From an uncultured Eggerthellaceae bacterium (GTDB lineage Bacteria > Actinomycetota > Coriobacteriia > Coriobacteriales > Eggerthellaceae), in NCBI GenBank assembly GCA_910588905.1, contig CAJURZ010000032.1, positions 1-16,302 of the forward strand: 16,302 bases of DNA. Direction: 5' to 3'. Under the pieces are notes generated by a model. That model searched no databases, was not told the origin of the DNA, and was given only the letters and a program-made list of their open reading frames with translations. Numbering within the stretch: position 1 is the stretch's first letter; the number at the start of each line of letters is the position of its first letter. Shown here piece by piece: positions 13,488-16,302 of the stretch. The translations under genes and the position numbers were made by a program.

Positions 13488-15278
13488 GTGTACGGAAAGC
13501 CCCGGCATTCCGTACCTGACAAGAACGGCGCAGATACCTTCACCATCATGGCTTCCAGACACGGAAACCCCCGGGCGGTGCACGCATCTACGGATGCCCG
13601 CGAAGCCTCCCAACAGCCTTTTCCTAAGCATTCTAGGAATATCCGCCATGTGCAGCTGGCTGCACCGTCGGCGTCTTCCAAGGGTCCTTCAGCGCCGGAA
13701 GGTGAAGGGCATCCTGACCGTGCTGCTTCGGGCGGCTCCCCTCGGGTCAGCCGCCGCGGTCCTGCCCATTCCCGGGATCTGAAGGCCACCCAGAGGCGTT
13801 CGAGCATCCATAAGCGCGCCTCCGCTGAGGTGCCTGCGGCTGGCTCGTCTGCAGCCGCGACGGATGCGGAATACGATCGCTTGAAGCGCGGCAGAGAGGC
13901 TTCTGCCACATCCCATGCTGCTAGCGGCTCTGCCATGGACGCTCAGGTCCGGGCAGCCTCGCGCAAGAAGCGGCGCCGGAAGAAGGTCCTCGTAGGCGTG
14001 CTGGTCAGCCTGGTATGCGTCTGTCTCATAGGGGCAGGGACTGCCTTCGCCTATATCTACTCCATCAACAAGAACCTCCAGGATCGGGTGGATGACGCTC
14101 TGCTCTCCGTGCTCTCTCCCGTAGATACCCCCACCGATCCGTTCTATGTGCTCTTGCTGGGCACGGATGGTTCAGCTGAGCGTGAGGCTGAGGACGGTCT
14201 GGACGAGGGCTCGTACCGCAGCGACTCTCTGATGCTGGCCCGCATCGATCCGAAGGCCAAGAAGGCGGCCATCATCTCCATCCCCCGCGACCTCTTGGTG
14301 GATATCCCCGGCCACGGTCAGCAGAAGGTCAACGCTGCCTTGGCGCTCGGGGGTCCCTCGCTGGCGGTGAAGACCGTCTCTACGCTGGCGGGCGTTCCCA
14401 TCACCCACTATGCTGAGGTCAACTTCGATGGCTTCTCCGCCATGGTGGATACGTTGGGGGGCATCGAAGTGGACGTGCCCATCACCATCGATGATCCAGA
14501 GGCGGGCGGCTATTTGGAGGCGGGTGTGCAGACGCTGGACGGGAACGGGGCTCTCATCCTGTGCCGGTCGCGCCACAGCTACGATGACTACGGGGCGGGG
14601 GATATCTATCGGGCTGCCAATCAGCGCATGGTGCTTTCGGCCATTGCCCAGAAGATGCTCTCAGCTGACCCGTTCAGCTTGGGAGGCTCTGTCAGCACGC
14701 TGTCCCAATTCGTCACTACGGACCTTGACGTGGCTGCCATCGTCGGCATCGCCCAGGCCATGCGAGGCATCGATGCCTCAGAGGACATCTATACGGCTGT
14801 AGCGCCCACCACCTCGGAATACAAGAACGGCGGGTGGTATGAGATCTTGGACAAGACCGCTTGGAAGGAGATGATCAAGCGGTTGGATGAAGGCCTGCCG
14901 CCGGTAGCCTCTAGCGAAGTGGACCTCAGCACAGGTACGGTCCTGGCCTCAGCGGGCGGCAAGTCCGAGGGGAGCAGCTATAAGGTGAACAAGAGCACAT
15001 CCATCCGCGTGCGCAATGGCAGCGGTGTGGATGGCGTATGCGATCTTGCCATGAAGAAGCTGCAGGCCATGGGCTATGAGCGCATCAATACCGGCAATGC
15101 GGATAGCTTCGACTATCAGGATACGATCGTCATCTACAAGAAGGATAACCAGCTCTCCGAGGCAGAGGCCATCGCCCGGGAGTTGGGCGGCACCGCCGTC
15201 AAAGATGACGGCACATACCTCTTCGAATCCAATTTCCTGATCGTCATCGGATCCGATTGGAACAGCTCGACGAATTGA
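13488..15278 (+). CDS. LytR-CpsA-Psr (LCP) family cell-wall glycopolymer ligase with LytR_C domain
   Basis: LCP enzymes attach undecaprenyl-phosphate-linked polymers to peptidoglycan outside the membrane. From GTG 13488 (AGGA three bases upstream, a short spacing) the protein has 596 residues. Residues 1-163 are a basic, Ser/Ala/Pro-rich cytoplasmic tail, much longer than usual. A KKRRRKK stop precedes the membrane helix at about 167-190 (VLVGVLVSLVCVCLIGAGTAF). The LCP domain runs about 217-400: FYVLLLGTDG, YRSDSLMLARID, ISIPRDLLVDIPG, KVNAALALGG, VNFDGFSAMVDTLGGIEVDV and CRSRHSYDDYGAGDIYRAANQ, with the Asp and Arg residues that bind the pyrophosphate lipid. A LytR_C domain (about 503-590, RVRNGSGVDG) closes the protein. 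ATG 13548 is a possible later start but lacks a ribosome-binding site. It has its own promoter in ligA. Confidence 0.93.
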   Translation: MYGKPRHSVPDKNGADTFTIMASRHGNPRAVHASTDAREASQQPFPKHSRNIRHVQLAAPSASSKGPSAPEGEGHPDRAASGGSPRVSRRGPAHSRDLKATQRRSSIHKRASAEVPAAGSSAAATDAEYDRLKRGREASATSHAASGSAMDAQVRAASRKKRRRKKVLVGVLVSLVCVCLIGAGTAFAYIYSINKNLQDRVDDALLSVLSPVDTPTDPFYVLLLGTDGSAEREAEDGLDEGSYRSDSLMLARIDPKAKKAAIISIPRDLLVDIPGHGQQKVNAALALGGPSLAVKTVSTLAGVPITHYAEVNFDGFSAMVDTLGGIEVDVPITIDDPEAGGYLEAGVQTLDGNGALILCRSRHSYDDYGAGDIYRAANQRMVLSAIAQKMLSADPFSLGGSVSTLSQFVTTDLDVAAIVGIAQAMRGIDASEDIYTAVAPTTSEYKNGGWYEILDKTAWKEMIKRLDEGLPPVASSEVDLSTGTVLASAGGKSEGSSYKVNKSTSIRVRNGSGVDGVCDLAMKKLQAMGYERINTGNADSFDYQDTIVIYKKDNQLSEAEAIARELGGTAVKDDGTYLFESNFLIVIGSDWNSSTN

Positions 15279-15331
15279 TGCGTATTATTCGCAGATGAAT
15301 ATAAACCTTTCCCGAGAATTATCCTCAAACA

Positions 15332-15343
15332 AAGATATATCTT
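15332..15343. promoter_or_regulatory. 12-bp perfect palindrome upstream of modA
   Basis: AAGATATATCTT is self-complementary. It lies just before the structured leader of the ModA-like gene and could be an operator (for example for a molybdate-responsive regulator) or overlap a -10. It does not match the ModE operator as I recall it. Confidence 0.3.
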
Positions 15344-15346
15344 GTG

Positions 15347-15420
15347 CTAGGCTCCCAGCCAAGCCAGCAGATGACCTTGGGATGCAAGGGGCATCTGCAG
15401 GAAGCCTAGGACCAAGGAGG
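15347..15420 (+). promoter_or_regulatory. Structured leader of modA with possible ribosome-binding-site switch
   Basis: Three nested perfect stems are visible: CTAGGCT (15347-15353) with AGCCTAG (15403-15409); GCAGATG (15367-15373) with CATCTGC (15392-15398); CCTTG (15375-15379) with CAAGG (15385-15389) around a 5-base loop. The loop-side CCTTGG (15375-15380) is also complementary to CCAAGG (15412-15417), which covers half of the Shine-Dalgarno AAGGAGG (15414-15420). Two exclusive folds are therefore possible, one of which hides the ribosome-binding site. A molybdenum/tungsten-cofactor or metal-sensing riboswitch is an attractive guess, but I could not match it to the known Moco motif. No T-tract follows, so control would act on translation. 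Confidence 0.5.
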
Positions 15421-15424
15421 TACC

Positions 15425-16302
15425 ATGAAGCTCATATCCAAGCGGGTGGCAGCCTGCGCAGCCAGTCTTGCCCTGGTGGCATCTGCGGCATTGGTCGGAT
15501 GCTCAGGTCAGCCTGCGGCAGACCAAGGAGCAGGCTCTTCCAGTGCTAGTGGGGCTGCTGGTGGGGTTCAGCTTCAGATCTTCGCTGCCAATTCCCTCTC
15601 GAAGGCCATGGAGGAGGTGCAAGCCATCTACGCGGAGCAGACCGGCGTCACGTTCGCTGATACGCAGTACGAAGGCTCCGGTACGCTGAATGAGATGCTC
15701 GGCGGCGGTGCCTATGCCGATGCGCTCATCACGGCGTCGAACTCCACCATGGATACTGCAGTGGATGAGGGTTATGTGGATGCAGAGACCCGCTTTCCCC
15801 TCTTCACGAATGACCTCGTGATCGTGTCTGGGCTGGATTCTACCCTTGAGGACGTCACCCTTGAGGACATCGCCTCCGGCGCTTATACGCTGGCCGTGGG
15901 GGATGCGAGCGTGCCTGCGGGCAATTATGCCAAGCAGTCCCTCACGACCACGACGCCTCCTTGTTGGATCAGCGCTGATGGCACGGTGGGACCGGATTGC
16001 TCGGGCAAGGAGGGGACCTTCGAAGGCACTCCCTTGGAGGGCAAGGTCACTGAAGGCTCCAGCGTGGGCAATGTATGCAGCTATGCGAACTCAGGGGATG
16101 TGGATCTGGCCATGGTGTACAGCTCCGATGTGTATCGGTTCGGCAACGTGAAGCAGGTGGGCACAGCTCCTTTCGGCACGCACAAGCCCATCCTCTATCC
16201 GGCAGCGGTCTGCACGGTCTCAGAGCATCCTGAAGAGGCGAAGGCGTTCTTGGAGTGGTGCTTCACGGATGAGGATGCCATCAAGGTGTGGCAGGAATGG
16301 GG
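15425..16302 (+). CDS. modA: ModA-like molybdate/tungstate ABC transporter substrate-binding lipoprotein (3' partial)
   Basis: Starts at ATG 15425 with AAGGAGG four bases upstream and stays open to the window end (at least 292 residues). Residues 1-26 are a lipoprotein signal peptide: MKLISKR, a hydrophobic core, and the lipobox LVGC with lipidated C26. A Ser/Gly linker precedes the binding domain: QIFAANSLSKAMEEV, the characteristic ModA start with its A-S-L oxyanion ligands; FADTQYEGSGTL; ADALITASNSTMD; FTNDLVIV; VGDASVPAGNYAKQ; and DLAMVYSSDV. Between VPAGNYA and the next conserved block there is an unusual loop with C180 and C192, plus C218, not typical of ModA. The membrane and ATPase genes (modB, modC) would be expected downstream, outside the window. 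It binds the oxyanion outside the membrane for import. Confidence 0.9.
   Translation, partial: MKLISKRVAACAASLALVASAALVGCSGQPAADQGAGSSSASGAAGGVQLQIFAANSLSKAMEEVQAIYAEQTGVTFADTQYEGSGTLNEMLGGGAYADALITASNSTMDTAVDEGYVDAETRFPLFTNDLVIVSGLDSTLEDVTLEDIASGAYTLAVGDASVPAGNYAKQSLTTTTPPCWISADGTVGPDCSGKEGTFEGTPLEGKVTEGSSVGNVCSYANSGDVDLAMVYSSDVYRFGNVKQVGTAPFGTHKPILYPAAVCTVSEHPEEAKAFLEWCFTDEDAIKVWQEW

Noticed and set aside
15347..15420. Known molybdenum-cofactor (Moco) riboswitch
   Set aside because: The stems and spacing do not match the Moco motif as I recall it, and the element is shorter. I kept it as an unassigned structured leader.

Overview
The window reads as a core-genome stretch of a GC-rich, Gram-positive-type anaerobe. 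The mix of genes points to an actinobacterium, most likely class Coriobacteriia (Eggerthellaceae-like). That mix is: a ferredoxin-DUF169 fusion, an oxygen-sensitive-type radical SAM enzyme, an LCP (LytR-CpsA-Psr) cell-wall ligase, a lipoprotein substrate-binding protein, frequent GTG/TTG starts and cytoplasmic tails rich in Ala/Pro/Ser. The taxonomic guess is inference; no rRNA or other marker is present. I saw no mobile element, CRISPR array, tRNA or rRNA.

Layout. (1) 1-2273: a plus-strand operon with overlapping ends, made of the 3' part of an MJ0619/tetraether-synthase-like radical SAM gene, a 2x[4Fe-4S] ferredoxin-DUF169 fusion, and a GNAT acetyltransferase with a Cys-rich tail. (2) 2279-2725: a PadR-type repressor on the minus strand, convergent with that operon and divergent from glmS. 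(3) 2956-6394: a tight housekeeping operon, glmS-acpS-nnrD (UDP-GlcNAc supply, carrier-protein activation, NAD(P)HX repair). (4) 6487-10856: three uncharacterised envelope genes. Two encode proteins with a long disordered cytoplasmic tail, one membrane segment and a related 102-residue outer domain; they flank a small protein with a signal peptide and a C-terminal membrane segment. (5) 10940-11208: a small minus-strand Phd/YefM-like gene with a strong terminator and no toxin partner. (6) 11361-13463: ligA (NAD-dependent DNA ligase). (7) 13488-15278: an LCP-family enzyme with its own promoter in the end of ligA. (8) 15279-16302: a structured leader, then the start of a ModA-like molybdate/tungstate-binding lipoprotein that runs off the window.

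The centre of the window serves envelope building: GlmS makes the amino-sugar precursor, LCP proteins attach polymers to peptidoglycan, and the three unknown membrane proteins between them have matching topology. The two most notable unknowns are the paralogous outer domain shared by the proteins at 6487 and 9000, and the modA leader, which can form nested hairpins or an alternative pairing that hides the ribosome-binding site. All calls come from reading sequence and recalled family motifs; no database search was run.
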